A stretch of DNA of 64,000 bases from Rhinopomastus cyanomelas (Eukaryota > Chordata > Aves > Bucerotiformes > Rhinopomastidae), in assembly GCA_013400115.1 (NCBI GenBank), contig VXBP01004231.1, positions 186,001 to 250,000 of the forward strand, in the 5' to 3' direction. The notes under the pieces were generated by a model, which was given only the letters and a program-made list of their open reading frames with translations, ran no database searches and was not told the DNA's origin. Both the position numbers and the translations under genes were made by a program. Shown one piece after another: positions 34,741-46,600 of this stretch. Each line of letters begins with the position of its first letter. Positions within the stretch are counted from its first letter, which is position 1.

Positions 34741-35654
34741 TGTACTGTGCCAGACTTCCCTCTTGTTCACTGGACAAAGACAACATGTACACCTGTAAAA
34801 ATAAATGCTAGTGGTTACGGGGGCTGAGGAGTGGGTGGGGGGTGGAAGGGTGTTGTTACTTGTTTTCAGAGTATGTATGAGTGAGAAAAGGATTTATGGA
34901 AGTCTTTCTGAAACATCTGCTCAGTACTTAGCTGCTATCTAAAGGCAAGTAGAATGGTAGGAACTGCTGAGACAGAAATAGAGAACAACATAAAAAGCAT
35001 TATCATGTCATTGTACAAAACAGTGCTGTGCCTGGGGATATTTTGTGCAGTTCTTGCCCTCTTTGTCATTAAAAAAAGGATATTATAAAACTAGAAAATG
35101 GGCAGAGAACAGTGACTGGAACCGCTTCTGAAGTAAGGAATGATTCTCATAGAAGAAGAGATTAAATAGACTTGTTCTGCAAATTATTGGAAGCTGGGTG
35201 AGATACTGCTCGGAGACACTACCCCTTGCTTTGCTTGTGAGGGAGAAAATACAGTGGACTCTACACGATTCAGTGTGACTCAAGCAGAAGCTATTTATTA
35301 GTTCTCAAGCTTTGCGTTATATACAATCTCTCTGTCCCTACAGGTGCTCTCACAAGCTATAGTAAGCAGTGCTGTCTTGCTCATGAGACAATCACACCTT
35401 TTAGCTGGCTTTGCAATTGCTTCTTCCTCAGGCCCAGTTGGCAAGCAGGCAGAGTTTCCCCTCTCCTGTGCCCAGGTGCCCCATCCTTGTCTCTTCTGGC
35501 CTCAGTTTATCTTGTCTCCATGGCACCTGGTTCTTCTCCACCAGCCAGCATCATTCCTTAGCTATGATGTCTTAGGCCTGGAGTAGCATCTGTTGTTTTA
35601 TGTTACCACATGCTTGGATGCTTTTTTCTGCAAATGCTGAGTATTTGGTAGCTG
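34741..35654. other. Unique non-coding sequence with a G-rich run
   Basis: No gene recognised. At 34819-34850 the G tracts GGGGG, GGG, GGGGGG and GGG, separated by short loops, fit a possible G-quadruplex. The rest holds nothing distinctive. Confidence 0.6.
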
Positions 35655-36054
35655 TTGTGGACATGGCTGAGGGAGCTGGAGCTCTTCAGTCCGAAGAAAG
35701 GGAGGCACAGGGGACAACTTTTGGCTGTCTACAGCTACCTGAAAGAAGGTTGTAGAGAGCTGGGGGTTGGTCTCCTCTCACAAATATGCCATGGACAGGA
35801 GGAAATGGCCTCAAGTTGCACCAGGGAAGTTTTGGTTAGACATTAGGAAAAACTTCTTTATCAAAAGGGTCATCACACAGTGGAATGGCTGCCCAGGGAA
35901 GGGGGTGAATCACCATCCCTGGATGTGTTTAAAAGCTGTGTAGATCTGGAGCTTAGGGACAGGGTTTAGCAGTTGGCTTGACAGAGTAGATTAATGGTTG
36001 GACAGAATAATCTTAAAGGTCTTTTGCAACCTAAATGATTCTGTGATTCTATAA
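35655..36054 (+). mobile_element. Older CR1 LINE 3' fragment
   Basis: Plus-strand CR1 of an older subfamily. A decayed ORF2 end is visible in translation (ELELFSPKK near 35680, then YSYLKEGCRELGVGLLS near 35735-35780). Downstream are ACATTAGGAAAAACTTCTTT, GGCTGCCCAGGGAAGGGGG, TGGAGCTTAGGGACAGGG, TAATCTTAAAGGTCTTTTGC and AACCTAAATGATTCTGTGAT with the tail. No intact frame. Confidence 0.92.
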
Positions 36055-39000
36055 TATCGTGAGCAATGACACTGGGTTGCCTTCCAGGATTAGTTTTCAT
36101 AGTCCTGCCTAAGTGCAGCCGTTTGACAGTGTGTCCTGCTCTGTGTAGCAAGTAGGGTACCAAACTGCCAGCATCAGGGCTTGCAGAACCATTTACATTG
36201 TACTGTGACTAGCAACCTGAGTTACTTAACCTGAGGGTCTTTTGCCCAGCCCTCTCTGGTAGCTGGTTTCAGATCTGTGTGGTTTGAATAAGATGAAAGA
36301 AACTTAAGGTAATAGCTGGCAGTTCTCTGGAGAGCAGAACTGCTGTTGGTCAGCTATGGAGAAGGCAGATGCTGACCATCAGAGGGCTACAGCAACTGGA
36401 AAACACTGTCAAATCATAAGGCAGTGTGATCTTTCTTCAGCCGTGTGAGCTCCTGTGCAGCCCTGAAACTGGTGTGTATCATGGGAAAATGCTGAGGGGC
36501 TCTTGTGCCAGCAAATGCCAGCAGTGAGCTTGACTGGCTGCCAGATGCCATGACAGACAAGGGTATGGCTAGAGGGCTGTGAGCCATGGGTGGTCTTGAA
36601 ACTGAAAGGAACAGAGCAGAAGTGATCAAACAAACAGCACTTAAAATCAGCATTGACTGAGAAGCTTTAGTCTGGGAAAGTTGGAGGTATCAGTCCAGAA
36701 AGATGTCATACTGGAAGGGACAAAGGGAAACTGAATTGCCATAACCAAAAGTGTCTAGGTCATGCAGAGCTGACAATCAGAGGCGGAGCATCTCAGCCCA
36801 CTTATCTGTCTTGCTCCATCAGCTAGTTCATGAAGACAAACAACTGACTGTAGGGGCAGTCCCATGTTTGGAAGTTCAGGGCAGCTTTGCTGGACCTTCC
36901 TGAGTCTTTCAGCCTGGGACAGGGCATGTGGGGCAGAGCTGTGGGGCACTGAGCATAGTAGCAAGAGCATGGGCATGCTCAAGGTCAGTAAATGTCCCCA
37001 AGTCTATGAAGGCATCCTCATCCCTGAAGAACTCATCCCCATCCTCACACTCCTTTGGCCTCTTTCTCCTTTAAGGAAGGTGACATATTCTGTCTGCCCT
37101 CCTGACACCACTGTGCATGGCCGTGGTGAGCTGCCATAGTTTCACCTTCCTCCACACGGAGCAGGGTAGGAAAAGGCAGAGAGAAGTGTCACGGTGCTCA
37201 GAGTGGTTTGTTCTTAGCAGGGCTGTGTTTCCCAAAGAATGTGGCAATAAATTTTAAATGTAACAAATGTTCTCTCTCACTGAGATGAATCATCTCCTGA
37301 ATAAAAAGTTAGGCTGAAAAAATTTGAATATTCATTTACACTAAAAGGCTGAGGAATCACTCTTTAGCAAATACAAATGACAAAACCCCCAACCAACCAA
37401 ACCTGTCTCACACTCAGCATTTGAAGACGCTAGAAACGAGTTGAACTGTGAACCAAACTTTGTTGTGCCTTTGTGTGCACAGTGTGGTTATAACTGAATT
37501 TTAGGAGGTACAGTCACTGAAACAAGTGAAGTTTCTGTGGAACAATGAGCTGCTTGCACACGTGTAGACCGCCGTGTCGTATTTTGAACTAAAGGAAGCT
37601 CCAACAATTAGGCTGTAGATCTAATTGTCCCAGGAAGAGTCAAAGAGGGAGTTTTTCCTACGAGCTGTTGTTAGGAGATTGGGATCTTCCCTTTCTCTAC
37701 AAGATGCATTAACCTCTGCTGCAACTCGTTGTGCAGGTGCGATTCTTCTTTTGATCCATTAGCAGAATACGCAGCAAGGAGGTCTATCTCACCGCCAGGC
37801 GTAGCCACATTAATCCTGGTGCTTGTTATTAGGCATTTACATGCAACGTTATCCATCCTCTGCGTGTTTTGCCAGACAACGGAGGGTCAGAATACATATT
37901 TATCACTAAGGATAAGCAAATTCTTCCTCTGTTGAGCATTCCTGTAGCTGAACTGAGCCCTGCGAGCTACATGCCTAATTTGATTGCGGTGTGGATAGAC
38001 AGTGCAAATATCTTGTTGAACAAATCAGACTGGCTTCTTGAGACAAATTCTTCTTCTGATAATGTTTGTTGTGTTGTTTCAAAGTTTCTGTTAGTACTGA
38101 GCAAATGTGATGGTCAGACCTTTTGAGTCTGGGCAGAGAGCAGCAAAGATGCCTGTCTAGTACCAGGGACAGTATCAGGATCAAATTCCAATGGTTGCCC
38201 TTCTTTTGATTATTTCTGTAACCTAATAATTCTGTAAATACTGTTTCCATTAAAAAAAAGCATTTTCCTCTACCTCCAAATAATCTGATTGCATTTTGAA
38301 GCCACTTTAACATTTCTTTTAGCTCAAATACAAAGAATAACAAGAGGAAATGTTGCAAGAGACCAGTATATTTGAGCATCACAGCTGCAGAAATGCACCC
38401 CAGTGCATCACCTTGCATTGTCTTTTCCCCATTTGAAAGAAGAGTGTCTTTGCAGGCAAAACCCTTCCTTTTGTGTGACAAGCTACCATGGGGCCAGTTA
38501 TCAGCATTCAGAGGGGCAAAAGCACAGAACCTGTGTGGAAATGTCAGCTATTACCAAATAGCTGGGGACCCAGCTGTGTTCTGGACACAGGTCCACATGC
38601 CTGTGGTATTTTAGGTCAGAAACTTTGGTTAATACAGGTTCAACCCCCCCCACAAGCAACATAAACACATTTTTATTAACTTGCAGGTGAAATATTTGTG
38701 CTTATTTTGGCATTTAATTTCCTTTGTGTTGTCACTACTCCTTCACGGACCAGCCACCAGCCATAATTATGCAGCACTTCAGTAGCACACAGTGCAGGAT
38801 CACCGAAGACCCCCATGGTCAGATTTCTTTTCCAAAACCATAGGAGAGCCACTGATTCCTTCCACGATGCTTTGTTTCAGGGTTATTTTGATTGATGGCT
38901 GGTGGGATTTGACTGTCTTGTGAGAGAAGACCCTTACAGAGTGAAAACAGTTGAGTTTGTGTTGGCATAATCATGCGGTGCTGCTGACCAAAGCAACACA

Positions 39001-42000
39001 GAGTGGTCCTGTGTCAGAGATGTGTCTCCAGTACAGGTCCCTCTTCGGTCCCTTAAAGATAATACTCCCATGCCAATGGCTCTTTCGTTGTGCCTGGTAC
39101 CACCACCAGACTTACTAGTCTGTGTTTATCGAGATCATTCCACTTTTCCTGTGAGAATGCCCATTCAAGAGTGGTTTTCCCTCCATTCCCAGCACTTTTG
39201 TTACAGTTTCAATACTGTTAAACATTGAAAGCATAAACCTATAGATACCCTGTCAATTTGTTCAGTTATTAGAATAGTGTCAGCTCTCATTCTCCAGGCA
39301 GTGCATTGAAAAGCCATTGCTGATTCAATGTTTAAGTTCAGAAGACTCTATTTCTTCATGTTGCCACTACATAATGTTAAAAATAAGGACGTGAACAAAA
39401 TAAATTGGTATTTTAGAAGAGAGTCCCTACATGTTACACTTCTGATGACTATTAATCACCATTTCCAGATTTTGACCCCTGATCCAAAGGGGTTCTTCCT
39501 GGTTACCGGGATTCCTTTTGCTGCTGCTATACAGTTAGAATCATCCTGAAGCAGACTGTGATAAAGCCTTCATCAGTACATTCCCAGGATGACTGTATCC
39601 CTTGACAGTTACAGTCCTTAGTATAAAGCATGCATTATTAATTAAATAGGCCTTTTAAATTACTTACTAGTTTTCTATTAATATATTGCTCATTTTGTCA
39701 TTTAAAACAGCAGAGCCACTTCATTACTGAAGAATTATTGTTTTTGATGGTTTTTGGGGATAATGGTATTGATTTTCTTTCATACTTTCTTGCTGGAATT
39801 CTTCCTTCTGAGCACTTCTGTTCAAAACTATTTCCAGCATTAGGACATTGGCCTTTTTTCCTAGATGCCTAATGAAGGTCCCGAGTGCTTCAGACGCGTG
39901 CGAGTTACATAATGTGACATGTGTGAGGCTGACAATGTATGTGCCTTGTAGGCAGGAAGAGGGGCTGCTGAACTGGGCCAAGCTAAGTGTGAGGCAAATA
40001 AGAGACAAAGGTGATGCTACAAAAACATGTGACCTGAGCTGCAAACCTTTAAATTAAACTTCATTCACTTGCAAGATAAGGTCTGTTAATACTATTTATT
40101 AGACTATAAATGTTGTCCTGTTATTAGAATATTAGGGTTTGTGTGTAAATAGTATTCTTGGATGTCAAATCATATTAAATACTTATTATCAGTTTTCTTT
40201 TTAAAGACTTCTATTCATTAAATATTAAAAATATAACTTTTTTGGGGATGGCCATGGAACAGAATGAGTCACGGTCATGATATAGGAAGAGAAACTATTC
40301 CATTTTTAAATTCATGCTGCAGTCAGCTACCGGGCAGATGTTGAGGTTTGTTTTGCTGGTGAACTGATTACCACTGAATGTTATAAAGGCCAACATTTTG
40401 CCCAGGTTCATAGAGCTTTTAGATAAAGTCGTGGAGGAAAAACCTTGCAGAGCTATTAAGTAAAAAAATTATCCTCTCTAGTTCATGAAGGGAGCTTCAT
40501 ATTTTAAGATACCAGAGAAATATTTAGTGGAAGCACTTGCTAGCCAGATGCCATGATAATGTGGCCCAGTGGTTCTAGGACTCACCATGTACATCCATGC
40601 AGACACTCCTGTTGGGTTATCCAGTCCTGTGAGCTTGGCTCATTCCCTGTTTCACTCACTGTCTCTGCTTCCATCACTTTCATCATCTTCTTTGCTCCTG
40701 GAATGGGAGAGGCAGTCGGCACTCTGGCATGGGTCAGCTGGCAGGAAGACCAAAGCTAAAACCAGAAACAGTCTGGGTAGGGCAGAACCAGGAAGATCTC
40801 CTTTCAGGGAGGAAGATTGAGGAGAAAGATGTGGAGATGTTGACTGGATGGTCAATTCCCACAGTCCTACTCTGGGATGATCCTCTTGTTTAGGGGCAGC
40901 CTACATGTATCGTTAGTGAATAAATGGACTTTCTCTTGGCGGACACTGTGCGCCTAGACAATAATGTGCAGAGAAAGAAGAGACTGTCATTACCTGTGTA
41001 CCTGAGTACAGGGAAAGAGGAGAAAAGCAGATGTAAATGAGAGCTTGTTTGATTTCTGTAGGGACAAGAAGCTGCTCAGATTCTGTTCTGATGCTCTTCC
41101 AGCACTTGTTGGCCTCGTGTCTATTTGATGTCTTAGCTTCCTGGTTCAGGGCTGCTGCTGGTTCCAGAGTGGGCACACACATACCTGAAGGCTGTAGTCT
41201 CTGGCCTTCCAAGTAGGTAGGAGTACTCTGTGTCCCAGAGGTCTTAAACCAATGGTTCTACTTCCACTTCATGCTGGAGACAGAAGACTGCTGGTGGTGT
41301 GGAAACCCTGTGAGAAGGTGTCCAGTAGGACTACAGTAGAAAATACAGGGTCAGCAGATGGGGCAGCACTGGGCAGGGTTTTGGCAGTGTGTGGCAGAAG
41401 GAAATACCCAAGAACCTGCAGATACAAAGTGGAAAGATGTGCTGTAGCTGGTAGGCCACAAATCAGCTAAGGAATGCGGCTAGCTTGTGAGAAGGACCAA
41501 GTGGCATGGTAACAAGATGAAGGAGAAGGCACAAGTGAACATCTAGAACCTGGGAACTGCTGACTCCTGGGCATAGAGGGTGGAAAAGGGTTGTAAAATA
41601 TGTAAACACTGCTTGTTTGCTAACTAACCTCACAGGTGAGAAATAGTGTAAAAGGCTGAGTGCAGAGCAATAGAGGTCTTTTCTTGTACCCTGAAAGAAG
41701 AGTCTACGTCATCTGCCACCACAGCAGTGTGAGCACTAAAGAGAGACAGACAGGTGTGTCATCTTCTGGGGCAATCAGTGATCATGTGCAAGGCACAGGG
41801 TGTGTGAGTTGTGCCAGTGATGTGCTGCGAGCAAGTAAAAGGGACCCTGGGATATCTACCAGGTTGGGTGAGACTCCAAGTGCTAAGGATGTGAGGAGGA
41901 GCTGTCTGCAGAGAGATGCAGGTCATGCTGTCTTACTTGGCCTGAGGCAGGGATCGCTCAATAGCTTACGGGCTGTTATGAACTTCGTATTTGCCACTAT

Positions 42001-42929
42001 CATATAGGAGACAAAGTCAAGTGTATGAGGACATGGAAATGTACAGGAATGTCACAAACCTTTGCTGGCTCTGTGTGCAGTATCATGACAGACCTGAGAT
42101 TAATCTTTAATGTTACGGTGAACGTGACTATTGCTTATATAGTTACACTCATTCTTTTTCAAAGCATCCAAAACCTTGAAAGAAGCCATGTACTATCAAA
42201 CAGGTGATGCTGGGTTTTACAAAAGGTCTTTGCAAGTATCAGGAGCACTTTTTCTCTGTGCTAGTTCGACTAAAATTGATGTAAAGAGGGCAGCCGTTTC
42301 CTCTAAGATTGCTTTGATGTTGGAGCGAATATTTCTGGGTTTGAAAAAAAATGTTGTTTCTAGATGAAAGTAGTAAAGAAGAAAAAGTCTGATCTGTCTT
42401 TAAGAAGAAAGATAGGCAAAACCAAGTTGAACAAAAACAAACAAAAGACTCTAAAGTGTAGCTTCAGCAGGCTTCATCACCATGTGTTATAATTCTTCCT
42501 CCCACTCTGCCATTTCACCACAGTGCTTTCTCATCCTGTGCTAAGATTAGAAGCAGCAATTGTATCAAGAAAGGGGTATCATGGACATAGAAAACAGTTA
42601 TGAAGTTCATGTGTAACAGTTATTTCTGTATAAAGACTACCAAAATAATAAGAGATCTGATTATTCTGCCAGTTATTCTGTTAAAAGCTAACAAACCCCT
42701 CTGCCAAATCTGATTCATTCTTATGTAACCAACTGGAAGCAGATTTTAACCATGAAGAAGTATTAATAGTCATGTTTATAGTAAAGACAATAGGAATTTT
42801 GTGTTCTTCATCTGGAACTGCACTGTTTTGTATTCTTCAGAACATCTGTCACAGATTAATACACCACGCTTTGCAGATGAAATAAGGTTTCCATAATAGA
42901 TGCATTGTAGTTATGACAGAACTTAGAAC
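36055..42929. other. Unique non-coding sequence
   Basis: About 6.9 kb with no recognised gene and no CR1 piece, the longest repeat-free stretch in the window. Open frames reach 168 codons (minus strand, 37975-38481) without domains. The sequence includes a candidate conserved element at 37550-37900; the rest shows nothing distinctive. Confidence 0.6.
37550..37900. promoter_or_regulatory. Candidate conserved non-coding element
   Basis: Complex, non-repetitive sequence with scattered CpGs and ordered homeodomain-like sites: CAATTAGGCTG near 37606, GATCTAATTGTCC near 37618-37630, GATCCATTAGCAG near 37754-37766, and CATTAATCCTGG near 37808 (OTX/PITX-like TAATCC). A 61-codon minus-strand frame (37671-37856) crosses it and has a balanced, protein-like composition, but no family is recognised and no clean splice sites frame it. 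Confidence 0.28.
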
Positions 42930-43320
42930 AAGATCGTAGAACCATGTAAAAACGTACATCAGAAAGGACTTGGGGTGTCATCTGACCCAAACCCCTGCTT
43001 AGAGTGTGGCTGACTTTGAGGTTAGATCTAGCTTTGAAGTTTGATCAGGTTGCATACAATCTTTTCTAGTTGAGTTTGGAGCATTCCCAAAGAAGGGAAT
43101 TGCAGGACCTCCCTGGGCAACTCCTGATGTCTGACCACCTGACTGTGGAATTGCTTTCCTAATATCAAATAGGAATTTTCCTGCTTTCAAGTTAAGCCTG
43201 TTGCCTATTGTCCACTTGCTGTCCACCTCTGAGAACAGCTTGGTGATGCCTTCTCTGCAACATCCCAGTAGGTAACTGGAGAAAGTGCTAGTTCTCCTCT
43301 TAACCCTTTCCTCTTAAGGG
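42930..43320 (-). mobile_element. Old, diverged CR1 LINE, minus strand
   Basis: Diverged reverse-oriented CR1. Recognisable on the plus strand are GATCGTAGAACCATG near 42932, CAGAAAGGACTTGGGGTGTC near 42960-42979, CTGACCCAAACCCCTGCTT, GGTTAGATCTAGC, GACCTCCCTGGGCAACTCCT near 43108-43127, CTTTCCTAATATCAAATAGG near 43154 and GCCTGTTGCCTATTGTCC near 43196. The right edge fades gradually and is approximate. Confidence 0.8.
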
Positions 43321-43399
43321 ACCCCTTGGTGCCTTAAACGTGTGAACGAGGGATGACCGTTTCTAACTTCTGTGAGTGCACCTTTCTTAAACAACACTT

Positions 43400-43850
43400 T
43401 GCAAACCTTTGTCCTTTCAATATCGGGTGGCACAGACTATTCTGCTAAACTTTTGAGTCCCTGACAGTGCGTAGAGCCAAATAAATTCCCTTTAGCCCAT
43501 TATTTGGAATCTAATGATGGTTCGCGCAGTAGCTTGCTAAACTTTGATGGCTGTACCTCATTTTGTGTTCAATAAAAGATAACATGAGAGATCATTAGAG
43601 TAACTATGTCAGATTAAATGTATTTCCTTGTACAAAAGTCAAGTCCCTTCAGGAATCATTGCAATTTACTTTGTCTCATGGAGAACAATATTTTCCCGCT
43701 AGACCTCAACACAAAGGGCCATTACAAAATGTGATTCATATTTCATATGTTCAGAAACGTTCAGCACAAATTACAAATGGAGGCTTTAGTGAAGTATTTA
43801 TGTTCTGTTACCAACAAGCTATGTATAAGTAATACGTGTCCCAGGGCTCC
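43400..43850. promoter_or_regulatory. Candidate conserved non-coding element
   Basis: Non-repetitive AT-rich sequence with many developmental-factor-like sites: CAATATCGGGTGGC near 43418, TCTAATGATGGTTCGCGC near 43511-43528, GTTCAATAAAAGATAAC near 43568-43584, CATTGCAATTTAC near 43659-43671, and AAATTACAAATGGAG near 43769. Function is inferred only from the character of the sequence. Confidence 0.25.
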
Positions 43851-44020
43851 AGCCTACACCACTTACATTTATTTGTTACAGACTGCACTTATACTTTGCA
43901 GTTAAACACAAGGTAAGTCATGTTGCTTCTTTGAAAACACAGAAAAGTGCAGCAGACAAAACCATTATTGTTTCTGAGATTTTCCAGCAGCTGCAGGACC
44001 GAGAAGGGGCTGTATGTGGC

Positions 44021-44416
44021 TAAACTGGTAAAGCAGTGGTACCCTACCCAAACTTCAAAAGACTCTTCACAGGACCTCACCTCTTCCACCCTGAAAAACC
44101 CGAGGCTGCATGGGTGTATTTAGAGACTAAACGAAGCCCTTATGGAGTTCCAGTGAAAATTACTCTGCCCTGTTTTGAGTGTAGGCACTTACCAGTAGGT
44201 GTACTGGTAAGGAGGTGGCACACAGCTCTTGCAATGCCCCCTCTGCCAGGGGGCACTCCCACTAGAAAGGGTTACTCAGGGCTACGATTTTGGCTCGTGA
44301 TTGCCTATTTTCAGTGTGGCGACACATGCCCGTGCTGTCCAGAGCACGAGGGCACAATGATTTTAAGTGCTGCAGACTTGTACAGAGCCTTAGAAACAAA
44401 AGATGCAGATCAGTAA
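44021..44416 (+). other. Unassigned open frame, probably non-coding
   Basis: The frame is open from just after the TAA at 44021-44023 to the TAA at 44414-44416; it has no ATG near its left end. It reads 126 codons from a GTG at 44036 and includes a cysteine-rich patch (CGDTCPCCPEHEG) near the C-terminus. I recognise no domain or family. It lacks a Kozak-like start and clear splice sites. A chance frame is the likeliest explanation; an unknown exon cannot be excluded. Confidence 0.15.
44243..44256 (+). promoter_or_regulatory. CTCF-like binding motif
   Basis: CTGCCAGGGGGCAC fits the vertebrate CTCF core (CCRCCAGGGGGCGC type) at nearly every position. It overlaps a partial dyad, TGCCCC at 44235-44241 with GGGGCA at 44250-44255, which gives a weaker match on the other strand. 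Occupancy is not shown by sequence alone. Confidence 0.45.
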
Positions 44417-44772
44417 AATAATTCCTGTGGCAAACAGAACTTTCTTGCAGAAGGGTTTAAACACTGTGGTGTGTGTTGATAATTGTACCCTGCTAAGCGC
44501 AGCAGAGGGGTGCAGAGTCCTGTCTTCTCATAAAGCTGTTGCTGTTCTAAAAATAATCTTCTGTTGCATAAAAACTGGTTCATCCAGAGGTTTTCTGGTT
44601 CAGGATTAGTCTGCTGTTCTTTTTACTGTGCTCTCTTAAAATCACAGCTTATATAGCCACAGTAATGGGAATTTTAAAACTCCAGTGAGTTTTGCACTTC
44701 TTGAGTTCAACTTTCCAACAAATTATAAGCACTGAACATTACTGCAAGACCAAGTCAAAGAAAAGCAGAGTA

Positions 44773-44812
44773 TCTGACAAGTATAAATGTATTCTGACAA
44801 GTATAATCACTT
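44773..44812. repeat. Short direct repeat, 20-bp period
   Basis: TCTGACAAGTATAA occurs at 44773-44786 and again at 44793-44806; a slippage-type duplication. Confidence 0.75.
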
Positions 44813-45170
44813 ATTTTCATTGCTAAGCAATTATAAAGTCAAGAAAGTCGAGATCTCATCCTGCAATATCAATTCTGACTCACAGTCACTAGCTGTTATT
44901 GTCACAGTAATTTTCTTTCGTTCAGATGGGTCACCTATCAGGGGCCACGTTAACTTTTGTCTTCCAAGAACACGCTGGTCAGCAGCGCAGCCAGGCAGCA
45001 GCGTGGCACAGTGCCCAGTTCCTAAACCCAGTTCCTAACTTTATGCCTAGGTTGCCCGAGAGAGAGACACAATCCCTTCCAATTTACCAGTGCCTGTGTG
45101 CATGAAACTGCCTGCATGTTCACAGATAGTTTTGACAACAAATCCCAGAGTCTGGACTAGCACGGAGGCT

Positions 45171-45194
45171 CAGCGTATCAGGCACAGCGTATCA
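45171..45194. repeat. Short direct repeat, 14-bp period
   Basis: CAGCGTATCA occurs at 45171-45180 and 45185-45194, with GGCA between. Confidence 0.75.
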
Positions 45195-46439
45195 GCACCG
45201 TTTGTGACTGGTGGTTTGTGTTTTGTGGGGGCACCAGGCCAAAGTGACATCACCCTTTTTAGCTGGGCATGCGGGTGTTTATAGTGACTTGCTAATTTAC
45301 TGCAAATCCTTCAGAAAATAAAGCAGCTAATAAGGCTGTGTAGTACAAACCAATAGGAGAAGAGCAAGTTGCACTAGAGATGGAAGTCGCACCAAGACTC
45401 ATGCCAAATTATTATCTCCACTCATACTGTCCATTTCTATTTTTGAAAGAAGTGGAGAAACTGGAGTAAACAGTCAAATGCAAGAGGCAAGTGCTGTAAA
45501 ATATGACATTGGAAGGATTCAGTTTATCGAAAAGGATATTGAGAAGTGATAGGAAGGTAGTATGACTAAAGGAAGAAAATATCCAACAGTAACAGACTTC
45601 ATAAAATTCATTGTATAATGATGTAATTTAAAAAGGGAGTTAAAACCAGGCAAATTCAAGTCACCATGGGGAAACAACAGACTTTCCATCTTCACATCCA
45701 AAATGTGTGGGTTCCTTAAAAATGTTCTGTTGTTATACAGGAAGCACATTGGGAGAGAGTCAAGTGGACCAGACTTCTGCCCTTTATTTTACAGGTGACG
45801 GGGGCACAAGGTGATCACTGTGGTCCTGTCAAGGGTGTTTTCTACTTTAAAACAATTTCTGAAAGAACAGTAGAAAAAACAGAGAGAAGAAAGAAAACTG
45901 TGAAGTACAGTAAGAATGAATCAAAACAAAGTCTTGTGGGATTGAGCCGTTGAGATTGTTATACAAACAAACAGGGGGAGTAGATTTGTTGGTTTGATTT
46001 GCATTAATGGACCTGGAGAAGTTCCATGTGAGAGATCTCAAGCAAAACTAAGGAAATAGGAGTTACTGGAAGACATGCAAGGGAGGTAAGAAGCAAAGAA
46101 AACATGGGAGCGAAGACTGGCACAGGCAGTGCCAAGAGGGGCAGCTGAAATGAAAGCCCAAAGTGTTACTAGCCTGGCTCATCAACTTTGGAGAAAACTT
46201 GACTCCATATTTTCATGAGTGAACATCACAGTTGTTACAGAGTCGTTCTGATAACACTTGTTCAAAGTCAAAAGCTCCCACCTAGCTTACTGCAGGAGGT
46301 TGTTTTCACCCATGACCACAAGCAACAAACTGCAACTGGATCAGGTGCTCAGACATGCTACTGGGAGGGCGAGAAAAGCAGAGGATACATCTTTATGGAA
46401 AGGACATTGCAGAAGGCTGCCTTGTTTATCTAAGCAGAT

Positions 46440-46600
46440 TGTAGTGCAGAGGAGGTTATGATTGCAACCTATAAATATATCAAGGGTGTAAACACAGCAA
46501 GGGGAAATAACTATTTAAATTAAAAGGCAATGTTGGCATAAGAAGAAATAGATATAAAAAGATTATAAATTATTTTAGAGCTGAAATGAGAAGGCTCCTA
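46440..46600 (+). mobile_element. Probable very old CR1-type LINE fragment
   Basis: The order of blocks GCAGAGGAGGTTATGATTGC, CTATAAATATATCAAGGGTG, GGAAATAACTATTTAAATTA, AAAGGCAATGTTGGCATAAG, AAGAAATAGATATAAA and GCTGAAATGAGAAGGCTCC follows the 3' part of an old CR1-type ORF2 as known from reptilian and avian repeats (ATATATCAAGGG ... AACTATTCAAG ... GACAATGTTGGCAC ... AAATGGATATAAA). No tail is visible, and the edges are approximate. It is much more diverged than other copies here. Confidence 0.5.

Larger units (their letters stand above)
43321..46439. other. Unique non-coding sequence
   Basis: No gene recognised with confidence. It contains a candidate conserved element (43400-43850), a plus-strand frame of about 130 codons (44021-44416) of unknown nature, a CTCF-like motif (44243-44256), and small direct repeats at 44773-44806 and 45171-45194. 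Confidence 0.6.

Noticed and set aside
37975..38481. Minus-strand frame of 168 codons
   Set aside because: No domain, no splice or start context, and interrupted by plus-strand frames of similar quality.
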